A program made the translations under genes and the position numbers. The notes beneath the pieces were generated by a model. The model was given only the letters and a program-made list of their open reading frames with translations, made no database searches and was not told where the DNA came from. DNA of 64,000 nt from positions 17,642,228 to 17,706,227 of the forward strand of contig NC_079419.1 in the NCBI RefSeq assembly GCF_026213295.1, in the 5' to 3' direction. Positions 35,736-64,000 of this stretch are shown one piece after another. The stretch's first letter is position 1. The number at the start of each line of letters is the position of its first letter. Source of the DNA: Gadus chalcogrammus. Taxonomy: Eukaryota; Chordata; Actinopteri; Gadiformes; Gadidae.

Positions 35736-37380
35736 TCACTCCTGGCTGGCTCGTCTCTTCTCAAGCTTCAGTTTGAGTTCCTCGTTCAGAGCTGGTGGAG
35801 GAACCGAAATGCAGTGTCAAACAAAACCGCCCACAACCAGATACGGTTCATATGTGATGTGTATGAAGGACATTGTCCAGGCAAGGGAAACACCTACTTT
35901 GTGCAAGAGGCGATGGGGACAGGATGAGCCTCCTCATGGGGTTGGTGGGGGAGGACGGCACCGCCGCCGCCAGGATGCGGCGGTCGGGGGCGGGGGAGCG
36001 GGGCAGAGGTTTACTGGACAACCGATCTGGAGCAAGGGAGGGGAAGACAATAAGGCCCAATCCCATTTCTACCCCTTACCCCTTCCCCTTACCCCTCCCC
36101 CTTGTTTTGAAGGGGTAAGGGGAAGGGGTAAGGGGTAGAAATGGGATTGTCTAAGTTGTAGCTGGTCAGTGGCGTGTCCAGACTCCTTGAGTAGGGGTGG
36201 CCCGGAGTGGCACACAATGACACAGGGGGGCAGCTAGGGGATACCTTGTTTAGGGGGGAGGGCCGGGGCCCGGGGCAGTGGGCTGGACGGGGCGGTGTGG
36301 AGCATCCTCTCTCCATTCTCGTCATTGGAGGAAACATACGCTGATGACGCCGAGAGAAGGAAAGAAACAGGCACCTCATCAGTCTTGTTGTTCTAGATGA
36401 CGAGCACCATAACATTGTAATACTATTGAAAAGGACGACAAAGTTGACTCAAAAGCAAACCATTGTATTTCTTCTGGCTTCATTAAACCATTGAACAAAT
36501 CTGCCAAAGAGCATTTAGCGTGAGCCCAACCTCGCCACAAAGGCAAACAAACTCTTCAATCTTTTGGAATCGATGCCAAAAGTGCCACAGCGGGTGTTGA
36601 TGTTGGCCGCCAGACTGCTATTGTCCTTTAAGGCGTAAAGTAGCGTGAGCTCACTGATGTTCTCCTCGTAGGGCTCCTCCAAGAGGAAAGGCTGTAGCGT
36701 CCCGGCCGTCTTCTCCACCAGGGCATCGATGACCTCGTGGAGCGAGGAGCAGGGAATCTACGTACAAGACACAGTCACACACGTCAGCATGTGGGGGGTT
36801 GGTCCTCTTCTTACATATTGGCTGAGTCAGACTCAGACATATTTTCATTGCTGTGATCAAATATGTTATATATGTATATAGTACAGCATGTGCATGGTAT
36901 ATCGTTGAAAGAGATTTGGATTACAAAGCCGCAACCATCAAGCTCATAGTTATGAAAGCCAAATCAAGCCCTGTGGGGAGAATGTGGGTCACAGGGGCGG
37001 CAGCTAAGATTGACAGATTCCTAAATGGTGAACTGATGCACTCACTGGATTCTCTACATCTATGATATAGCCTCCCTGCTCCCTCTGGGTCACTCGGTAA
37101 TGTCGAAAAACCGACCTATGTGGAGAACACAGGGGAAGAAGCAATCAACCACAAAGGAATACATCATGTGTGATGGTGTCATGCGTCTGGGGGTTCCCCC
37201 CCCGGCGGTACCCGTTGAGGTCCTGCCGCGTGGTGACAGCCAGGGAGCAGCCGTCCCTCCCCGGGCGCAGCAGCATGTTGCCACAGTCTGGGTGGCGCTC
37301 CAGAAGGACCTCCGCCTCTGTACGAGACACGGGGCGGAAGCACCTGCACACACAGAGACACACAGACACACAGACACACA

Positions 37381-37424
<44 letters not shown>

Positions 37425-39481
37425 ATTAATATATAACAACCTAGTGTACCCATAATCATTAGAAAGACGAGGTTAGCATACTTTATTTGCATACTAGTTA
37501 CATTTGAGAATACAAATTGAGGTCCAAATCCAAGATACATAGTGCAGATTAACCATAAACGTGTGAGCTTGAAGAAACAGACAAGCGTCCAAAATCAGCG
37601 CTAGCTAAATGGTTACTCACGCCGGGATCTCCCCCACTAAGGGGACAGAGAGCGGCGAGGGAGGGGCGCGCGTGGGCGTGCGTGCTCTGCGTCGCGACCG
37701 TTCCTTGTCCACCACCTCCTTCAGCATCTGCAGCTGGCCAGGCAGCAGAGTGAGGCATGCTGGGACATTGAGCTGCAGTCAGGAGGCATAAAGGGTGGAG
37801 CATGTATGATTAAGTACGATAAGTCACTTTAGGTTATTGTCGTCTGTGAGAATGAAAGTCAGAATCTTGAGGTTTCGGTAGATTTAGGGCTTGGATATCC
37901 ATCACTGTTCTTTGTGTGTTCCCTGTTAGCTTCATTCCAGGGCCCCCTAAGGTCCTATGGGTAGCCCTTAAGGAAACAACAACCTACATTTAAAACCCAA
38001 TTATTTTATGCATCCATGTCTACACCACCAAGTATGCAGATCTATGTGAGCCTGAGGTACACAAGAGGGTTTAGTGAACAGACATGAGATGAGATTGTAT
38101 GTGTGTGACTGAGTGAAGACAATCCAGGCCTAGGGGTGTGTGTGTGTGATTTACTTACATCTACTACTGAGTACAGGAACCCTTTCCAAAGCTCTCTTGA
38201 CTCCAAGTTGGGTGCCTGCAAAATAACACAAGAAGCTAAGACCAGGGAGATACTAACTACAACTATTTAAGGTCAGGTTAGAAAGTTTGTTTGTTTGACA
38301 GCCCACATTACCGTGATTTTGGTTTCTCCATCCTTCATGCGCAGAATGAGTCGGGCTGCCTCCAGGTTCCTGTCGCGGCTACAGTCGTCCCTCAAAGACA
38401 CAAAACCACCGAGGTCCAACCGCTCTACGTACTGAAAGACACCAATAGAGACACATTATTGGATTACTTATCTCAACCACAGTGAGGGTAATTATGTAAC
38501 TTTAATGAGCCAAACTCACGTGAGTGTCTTTGGCATTGTTGAAGAAAAACATGGCGTTCCCGCATAGACTGCTCCAGAGTCGCCTGGATGCCTAATAATG
38601 AGAACATAACATAAGGCACCATTTCTTTCCAAATCTGACATCAATAGGGCTGGTCTCATTGTCTTTGTCTCCTGCCCATCTACTGTCCCAGGAGAGAGAT
38701 AGGAACTGAGCCTCAGCTGTGCTCAATCTGTGGCCAGGGATCACTACCCCAACCTGCACCTGAGCCAGGCTCCATTAGCTGCTGTGGTCATATGGCATGT
38801 GGCTCCCCCACCCCTTTAAAAGCACATTCGCTTCCCCTTGCATATTTTCGATGCCAATGTTAATACTGTTATTAGTTTATTCACGATTCGATTCAAATCC
38901 TTGATTTAACTGCAGCCAGATAGTTAAGTTGTGCAAGCGTTTATTTCTTACATTTTAATCGGTAATAAACAGAGTATTAATATAATATCGTGTATGCAGG
39001 TTTTTTTTATTTATACAAAATACATTTGAAGGTAGTCCTGAGTCGGACCCCCAGATATGTTTAGCTAGGATTGAATGAGATGCGACGTGCAGTTCTATTC
39101 TGTCAACACACTGCAAATGCCAATGACTCATTCATTCATACGCAGCACGAAGCGGAATTAATGAAGTTGATAAACGAACTATTATGCAATGTATAAAACG
39201 TCCACCGTGACACATTTATTTGTATCGCCTGCCCTTACCTATTGGAGCACAATAAGGAAGTTGACAGCTCCTTATAGAATAGGGAGGGATTAGCCGGGTC
39301 GCGCTTTAGCGTCTAGACGCTGACTGACCACCCGGCCACAATCTGACACTTTACCTGTAAATGTCATGCCTACCTTTTCCTTGGGTCCTCGTTTCTCCAA
39401 ATATCCTTCATAGTAGCAGGGCGGTAGCTGCGCCCGGGTGCCTCCCGTAACCGAGCGCTGCTTGACGGGTGCAACCGCCAT
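35736..39481 (-). CDS. stap2: Signal-transducing adaptor protein 2 (PH + SH2 adaptor)
   Basis: Eleven coding exons: 39481-39374, 38591-38520, 38431-38312, 38215-38159, 37772-37621, 37343-37212, 37115-37046, 36757-36655, 36340-36245, 36026-35898 and 35791-35736. They give 364 residues (human 403, from memory). The PH domain begins CYYEGYLEKRGPKEK, includes MFFFNNAKDTHYVERLDLG and ends ESRELWKGFLYSVVD. Then come LNVPACLTLLPGQLQML and an SH2 domain from CFRPVSRTEAEVLLERHPDC through GNMLLRPGRDG and HYRVTQREQGGYIIDVENP to PFLLEEPYEENI. The Pro-rich tail ends LNEELKLKLEKRRASQE, matching the human C-terminus. STAP2 is a cytoplasmic adaptor in STAT3/STAT5, NF-kB and tyrosine-kinase signalling. I see no YxxQ motif, the STAT3-binding feature reported for the mammalian protein. 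One palindromic MITE sits in the penultimate-but-one intron. Confidence 0.93.
36054..36151. mobile_element. Palindromic Harbinger-type MITE, copy 2 (stap2 intron 9)
   Basis: 98 bp, the same element as at 22137-22236 but in opposite orientation. Its central CTCCCCCTTGTTTTGAAGGG is the reverse complement of the centre of copy 1. TAA flanks it at 36051-36053 and 36152-36154. The right end has lost part of the terminal GGGCC. Confidence 0.8.
37382..37422. repeat. (AC)n microsatellite just upstream of stap2 exon 6 acceptor
   Basis: Pure AC repeat preceded (37344-37381) by ACACAGACAC variants that reach the splice acceptor of exon 6 (exon start 37343). In the transcript it is a UG-rich tract ending in GCAG. 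Confidence 0.95.
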
Positions 39482-42254
39482 GAGTGTCTCTGGCTGGGCA
39501 CCGACCGAGGACAAAGGGGCGCTAAGTAATTCTGTGAGTGACACGCCTTCCCCCGATGAGATATTGCCATGGAAATACCCCTCAGCTCAGCTGTCTGATG
39601 CACCTCCCTACCCTGTCACGAAGTAGTACCATGGAAAGGGGAAATATTGGGGAGGGATGTCTTGTATGTCTAGGGAACTATGCATGCTAATGAGAGAAAT
39701 TAGGAAATAGGATTTTAAATTAATTTAGGTATGAGGTATATGTAGTAGGCTGATATTTAAAAGGTAATATTAAAAAATATACATGACAGAAAATGTAGGT
39801 ATTTACGCAATGTGTCAAACACACAAATACAGCAATTGTTTATGAATTCTATACATTTGACAGATTAAAAACCAAACCTTTTTTAAACGTATCCATCATT
39901 TATTTTATAAAGAAAAAAGGGAGCATCCATCCACCTCAACATATTAATAGACAACATTTCAGGTTAAACATTATGCAGGATAACGGGGATAATCCGTTTA
40001 TCCTTAAAAAAAATAATAATCGGGGATAATCCTGCTTTTTTTCTTCCCAGTCTCACAATTACAACAATGTGATATTGCATTGGACATCCCGAAAAGCAAT
40101 TATGAAGACACATGCATGGCACAAAAATACATACACAGAAAATATTATTTATATTCAACATATTAACATAAAGCTATACGGTCAGATAATACTTATTTCT
40201 TACAAACACTGCATCTGATGCTTCTGTTTTGATGCAACGGGCTGGCCCGTCATAGATCATCAGGTCAAAAAAAATAAAAATAAAAAAGGACAGCCACCAC
40301 TATAGAACTCCTAATCCTGCATCGACAGCAGCACACGCATAAATGCACAAATTAAATGATGTGAGCAATATGTGACGTTAAATCATTCATCATCCACGTT
40401 TTACGGTGCGTGTTGCGAGCAACCTAAACTATGCCAACACACCACACCCTCCTAACCCTCCCAACCGGTTTTACGGTGACCCTTAACGAGGTGGGCCTTC
40501 CCACACCTGGTCCCCACGCTGGTCGATGACTCAGCACACAGCTAGAGAAGTCTATGGCCTTCAGAATACAATGCACATACAAATGACCCACAAAATGCAT
40601 GCAGGCCCACCGTTTATGTGTGTGCTACTGTAAGTGGAAAGATTAAGAGTGATGGCTCAAAGAAGGAGGTTGGGGGGGGGGGGGGGGTATTGGTCTGGGG
40701 CGGGGAGGATGAGCTGGAGAGTAGACAGGGGTGCAGCAGGGGCAGGTGGTAAATAGAGAGGGGTCGGGAGAGGAGGGGGCGGGGCATAATCCGCTGTTGT
40801 TTGCCCTTCGTCTCTATGAAGACCCGTCTGTTCCACTTCCAGTTTAGAGGGAGACGAGTTGGGAGAGCAGCTGCTTTCATAACAGAGATGCCGATAGGAG
40901 AAACTTCACCCAGAGCAGATAGTTACAGTGCTTGGTTTCTCCCTAATAGGCTTAAATGTTAGTAAAACCTGAGGCGCTCCTTAAGAATGTACACAATAGG
41001 GAGGGGGAGAGGCTCTAGGTTTTCCGGCTAGGAGCATGCCCACAACTTGTCTAATGCATTTTCCATTTGACGCCAAAGCATAGTTTTACATAGCGACAGG
41101 ATTTGCCCGTGTAATTACCGTCCATAAAAGTATAGACAAGCTCACAGTGAGGTTATCGGTAAACAATGGGGACGAGGCCCACAAGGATTTGTCAGCGATA
41201 CTGCCAGCAGTACCATATCTAAGCCTCAGAAAACACCAGTTAGGGCTGTGTTTATGGCTTTAGTATTCTTCTGAAGAACCGGCAGTTAGTGTTATTGGTT
41301 TTAAGTAAGATAGTACAAATGTGAGAAAAAGGGGGGTTGATAGTAAATTATACAGCAGCAGTTTCTTTCCTGTACCTGAACAGATTTCAAGTTTCCTTTG
41401 AAATGATATGTTTACAAGGTTCTGCTTCAAACGTTCATTTAAACACAGAAGAGGTTTGATGCAACAACTCACAGATTATTCTAAACAAATATTCAACTAT
41501 GTTTGTGTATGCGAGTATGTGGAGATTGCACTAAAACAATAATCCTGATACAAACTATAAGGCCTATGTGACAGAAAGCTTGCTGGGACGTTCAGAACGC
41601 AGAAAGTGTCCCCTTATTATCAAGATGCTGAAACCACTATGAGGAAAGTACGCCCCCTACAGGCGAGTCTTATTACGACCGTTCTCAACTGAACCAGCTG
41701 TGTGCACTGCTAGATGGCAGCAAAGCATAAGAAATCTAGATTGCCATCATAGGGAGGCAGAGAGATAAGAAATAAAGTAAAACTTAATGGAGCAAGATAA
41801 TGTTCATAATCATTTATGAGTCCTATTCGTGTGGTGAATAATTGATAAGCAGAGAATGTATTCAATATGTTTTTTAGTTTCCCTTAAACAATGCAATTTC
41901 AGTATAAAGTATTTGCACTTTTTAACGAACAGAACAGCCCTTCTTCATCAGCACCGGCTTGTGCAGGAAGTACTTGGATAGCGAGAATGTGAGAGCAATA
42001 TGAGCACACTCACAAATTGTGCTTTCCCTTTTTGTAATTTTACTTATTTTTCAAATCCCACCCATCTGTATTTGTCCTTATATATAGCTAGTTATTAGTA
42101 GGCCACGGAAATTTGCCTTTGCCTTTATGGAGATCTTTTATAAAAGAAAATCCCATTCCGGAATGCCCCTTTAAACGATTGAATGTCTCACATCATCATA
42201 ATCACCGTCATCCCTTCCTGCTCTTCCTCCTCTTCCTCTTTGTTCAGCCCGTCT
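39482..42254. other. stap2 upstream DNA and sh3gl1 3' flank
   Basis: No gene is supported. The stretch contains a poly-G run near 40673-40687 and AT-rich sequence likely to include the sh3gl1 3' UTR. The open frames are short and unmatched. Confidence 0.5.
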
Positions 42255-51412
<9,158 letters not shown>

Positions 51413-51862
51413 CCTTAATCGCCAATTGTTACAAAAGTTAATTATTGAGTAAAAAAACTTTGAAAGTTTGAACCAAGTTGTGCCTTGACCACTGCCCTGT
51501 TTTTACACGTCTTCAAACTTTGCACCAACAGTGCAGAACCCGCCACCAGGCAGCCACACTGTATTTCCTGGCTGAGTTAGACTCAGAAGGGGCGGCTCTG
51601 GAGTAATAAACCAACCGTTGCTATTTAACGCTCACATTACCCTTCCCAGACAAACAAATATTGACGTGTAACTTTGCGAGCCAAGTATAAGCAAACAAAT
51701 AGCTTTATAACCTTTTAAAGTTTACAATGGTTTATATACATTTTAATATCCCTAACTGGTGAGATAGGCCTACTGGTAGGCTACTATACTGTGAAGCTGA
51801 TACTATGATCTATTATCTACTTCACAATATAATACAAGTTAGTAAGTAAGACCACTATATTT

Positions 51863-51940
51863 GCCATCATGGAGTCAACTATCAGTTAACTAGATAGCAC
51901 TTCTCAACTATCTAGTAACTAGATAGTCGACTCCATGGCA
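51863..51940. repeat. Long hairpin (arms about 33 nt, 10-nt loop)
   Basis: GCCATCATGGAGTCAACTAT and the following CAGTTAACTAGATAG pair, with a few mismatches, with the complement ending in CTCCATGGC at 51940. The loop is CACTTCTCAA. It is the size of a pre-miRNA, but could be a tiny MITE. Confidence 0.7.
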
Positions 51941-53263
51941 AGAATTTAGAAACACATTTTGAGCACAGTAATCCAGACATATTCTTGTTTCAAAACTTGT
52001 TTTTATTACATTCTTAAAACCCCATATAATTATCTTATTGGACAACATATATGACAATACATATTGAACTGTGTCTTGAGTTACACTGTGTCGGGAGTAG
52101 TAACATATTGTTTGACGTTTTGTCATAGAAGAAAAGAGCAGGGAGTCCAATTTGGAATAGTCCATTATTTCAATATAAAGTAGATCACTTACTTGACAAG
52201 ACAAGGACAAAAAACAAAAATTGTGGAAAGATTGACAGATGAAAATCACAGCAAAAGTACAATGAATCTGAATAATCCTAATAATTACAATATTAGGATA
52301 AAAAGGACTTTTGACACTGTGAGAACATTCACAAAAATAGAGCAACCCTAATCACCACAGTTATACAGTTATGGGTCTCATCTTAGGTGCAAAGGTGTGT
52401 ACAAGGCTAGAAGACACTAGTGATACGGTCACCTCAGGGAGCACAGCTAGCCCCCCCCCCCCGCAGTCCCCCTAAAGTTCTGAAAACGAATGCTTTCTCA
52501 TCAGTTCCAATCCTTCTAGCAGGCAATGCGTTGTTAACTAATCTTCACTCTATGGCCAGCATCTCTATTCCATTAGTCATAAAGCTTGTTGTTGTGAAGT
52601 AAACTTTAAGAGGAGCTTTGGAACTCTGTACAAGTACGTTACAAGTTGCTCACACAGAAAAACGTCTGCATGGGCCTTTCTATGCATTCCAACGAACATC
52701 AAGGGCTAGCCTAGCTCGGAGGGGCCGGTGGGCGGGGGGGAGCTGCTGTTGTCTCTGTCTAGCCACTGGCTAGTGCCCTGTGAGGAGAAGAAGGAATAAG
52801 TGCTTGGTGTTTCCACAACTACCGGATCCTAGTACTACTGAGGGAGAGAGGTACAGCAAATAGGCAAAAATAACAGTTATTCCAAACAGCGCCAAAGATA
52901 CCCATTAAGCCGGCCGATGTCCGACCAGTAACCAGAGGCGCCCGACCAAAGACATGTCCACAACACATAATACCTGCTGGTTCGAAATATGCAAGGGGAT
53001 GGGGAAACCCTGGGTTTCAAAATGCTCTTACAACATTGTTCATGAATTAAACTTTTGCCCCGCCATCACATCCCCTCCACGTCCTCCTCTCAGGAGTGTA
53101 GAGAGCCGACGTGGCGAGTGAAAGTTCAGGCGCAGGATCCCGATAATGTCTTTGCATTTGCGTGGGCAGATCGGTCTCCCTGCCTTGCTGGGCGAGAGAT
53201 GAGTGTCCACGCTTGCCAACACCAACATATCAACAGTAAATGACCTCAAACAGATGGGGTCGT

Positions 53264-53269
53264 TTTATT
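53264..53269 (-). terminator. Candidate poly(A) signal of the ROR gene
   Basis: Minus-strand AATAAA about 1.1 kb beyond the stop codon; the 3' UTR length is inferred from this alone. Confidence 0.3.
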
Positions 53270-54356
53270 ATAGTACGATGGGGGGGGGGAAGAGGGGAGG
53301 TTGCCATGGAAACCTGAGAGCATGGTCCAAAGAATTGAGTGTTTTCCTTGGAGTATCCGTTTTCTCATGAGCGAGTGTGATTCCCTGTATCGCGTTTGCT
53401 CGCCTCTCTTCTCCCCCTGTGTACTGCACTCACGCCTGATCGCCCAGTTTAATAGAATTATCTATTTACATTCTTATTTAAAATATTTGTTTATAAATGT
53501 GTATATAAATTAGAGATAATTTGATCTGTTCCTGACTGAGTGGCATTTACAAGGGATGGGGGAGTGTGGGACTGAGGTTTCTCTTTGCATTACATCGTGG
53601 GCCTGCGACAGGCAGCACCGAACACCAGCTAGGAGTGGCTCTGTTGGTGTGTGCATGCGAGACTGTAGATAATGAAAGCAATTGGGACAGCCGGGGCTGT
53701 GCCTTGTGTAATACCTGCTTTACTTTCATAATATCAGGACAAAATATATACAAAATCAATGATCTTGGTCCCACTGAGATGGTCAGTATAATTATGTTAT
53801 AAGAGAGAATGAGTTTCTATGTGTACCATACCAGATGTATCGACGCACACATAAGACATAACTGGAATATAAAGACATTATATTCTTACCGACCACCACG
53901 GTTTATGAAGGAGAATTATTTAGCAGAACACTCTGAACACAGAGTGGCAAGTTTGTACATTCACTGTTTGGTTCTTGCTTGTGCACTGGTGCTTAAAACA
54001 TGAGGTACATTCATGACCATCCGATCCGGAGGACCAGCAGTCAGAAGAAAATAAAATAAAGTGTTGTAGCTTCTAGCTTTGAGCTTATTCAGGCTATGTG
54101 AGCTCACATTTCCACATCAGGGTGACGGTAATGCTACGGTATCAGAGGAGCATGAGCGAGTGTGCGGTCTGTGGTGTAAGGTGCTGCTTTGCTGAGGAAA
54201 GTGGAGGACTAGCTTGGGATCATGAGACACCAAGTATTTAAAATCCTGGATTGTCTGAATATATGCTGGTTGTTGGGAGTCAACATCTTCACCCTACTCT
54301 CTTCTCTGCTCTGGCGTTACCTGCTCTGGTCTTCCCTACACTCTCCGTCCATCTGT

Positions 54357-63905
<9,549 letters not shown>

Positions 63906-64000
63906 ATGTGTTGGAGTTATGATGATGCAATTTGTTGGACAGGCTGTTATAAAGAGCAAGAAGTCAGAGGGAGATTATCTGAAGTAGGTTAGTGGAGCAG

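Larger units (their letters stand above)
51413..54356. other. sh3gl1 upstream DNA and ROR-gene 3' flank
   Basis: No coding gene is supported. It should hold the sh3gl1 promoter (just above 51412) and the 3' UTR of the ROR gene. It also contains a hairpin at 51863-51940 and short C/G runs near 52452 and 53280. Confidence 0.5.

Overview
The window reads as nuclear genomic DNA of a bony (teleost) fish. Coding sequence is split into short exons with GT..AG introns. Every protein I could assemble is vertebrate-like. The introns carry many long (AC)n/(GT)n and (GA)n microsatellites and small non-autonomous DNA transposons (hAT and Harbinger type). The very heavy AC-repeat load would suit a cod-like genome, but that is only a guess. 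All exon limits below were worked out by eye from splice signals, reading phase and remembered family sequences. Each of the eight gene models closes to a whole number of codons.

Layout. 1-391 is a compound CA repeat, followed by a possible last exon of an unidentified + strand gene (392-546). An intron-containing relaxin-family peptide receptor (RXFP3/4 type) lies on + at 3486-5051. sirt6 lies on - at 8878-15744. cdc34 (-, 17708-18951) and cactin (+, 20147-26290) are divergent across a 1.2 kb shared upstream region. A class 4 semaphorin (-, 27045-32573) is tail-to-tail with cactin. stap2 (-, 35736-39481), sh3gl1/endophilin A2 (-, 42255-51412) and a ROR-family nuclear receptor (-, 54357-62699) follow. 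The window ends in upstream DNA of the ROR gene and a long GT repeat.

There is no operon-like functional unit. The genes act in chromatin (sirt6), ubiquitination (cdc34), splicing (cactin), signalling adaptors (stap2), membrane curvature and endocytosis (sh3gl1), guidance and cell contact (semaphorin), neuropeptide sensing (RXFP) and transcription (ROR). The informative signal is synteny. CDC34, CACTIN, SIRT6, STAP2 and SH3GL1 all map to human 19p13.3. The RXFP3/4-type receptor, the class 4 semaphorin and the ROR gene have, to my knowledge, no partner there. They are therefore candidates for genome-duplication paralogues (ohnologues) kept in fish and lost in mammals.

Other points of interest are two opposite-orientation copies of a palindromic Harbinger-type MITE, a nested and adjoining set of three transposons in one sh3gl1 intron, UG-repeat tracts standing in for polypyrimidine tracts at several 3' splice sites, a duplicated decoy 5' splice site in sirt6, and several hairpin or palindrome structures.
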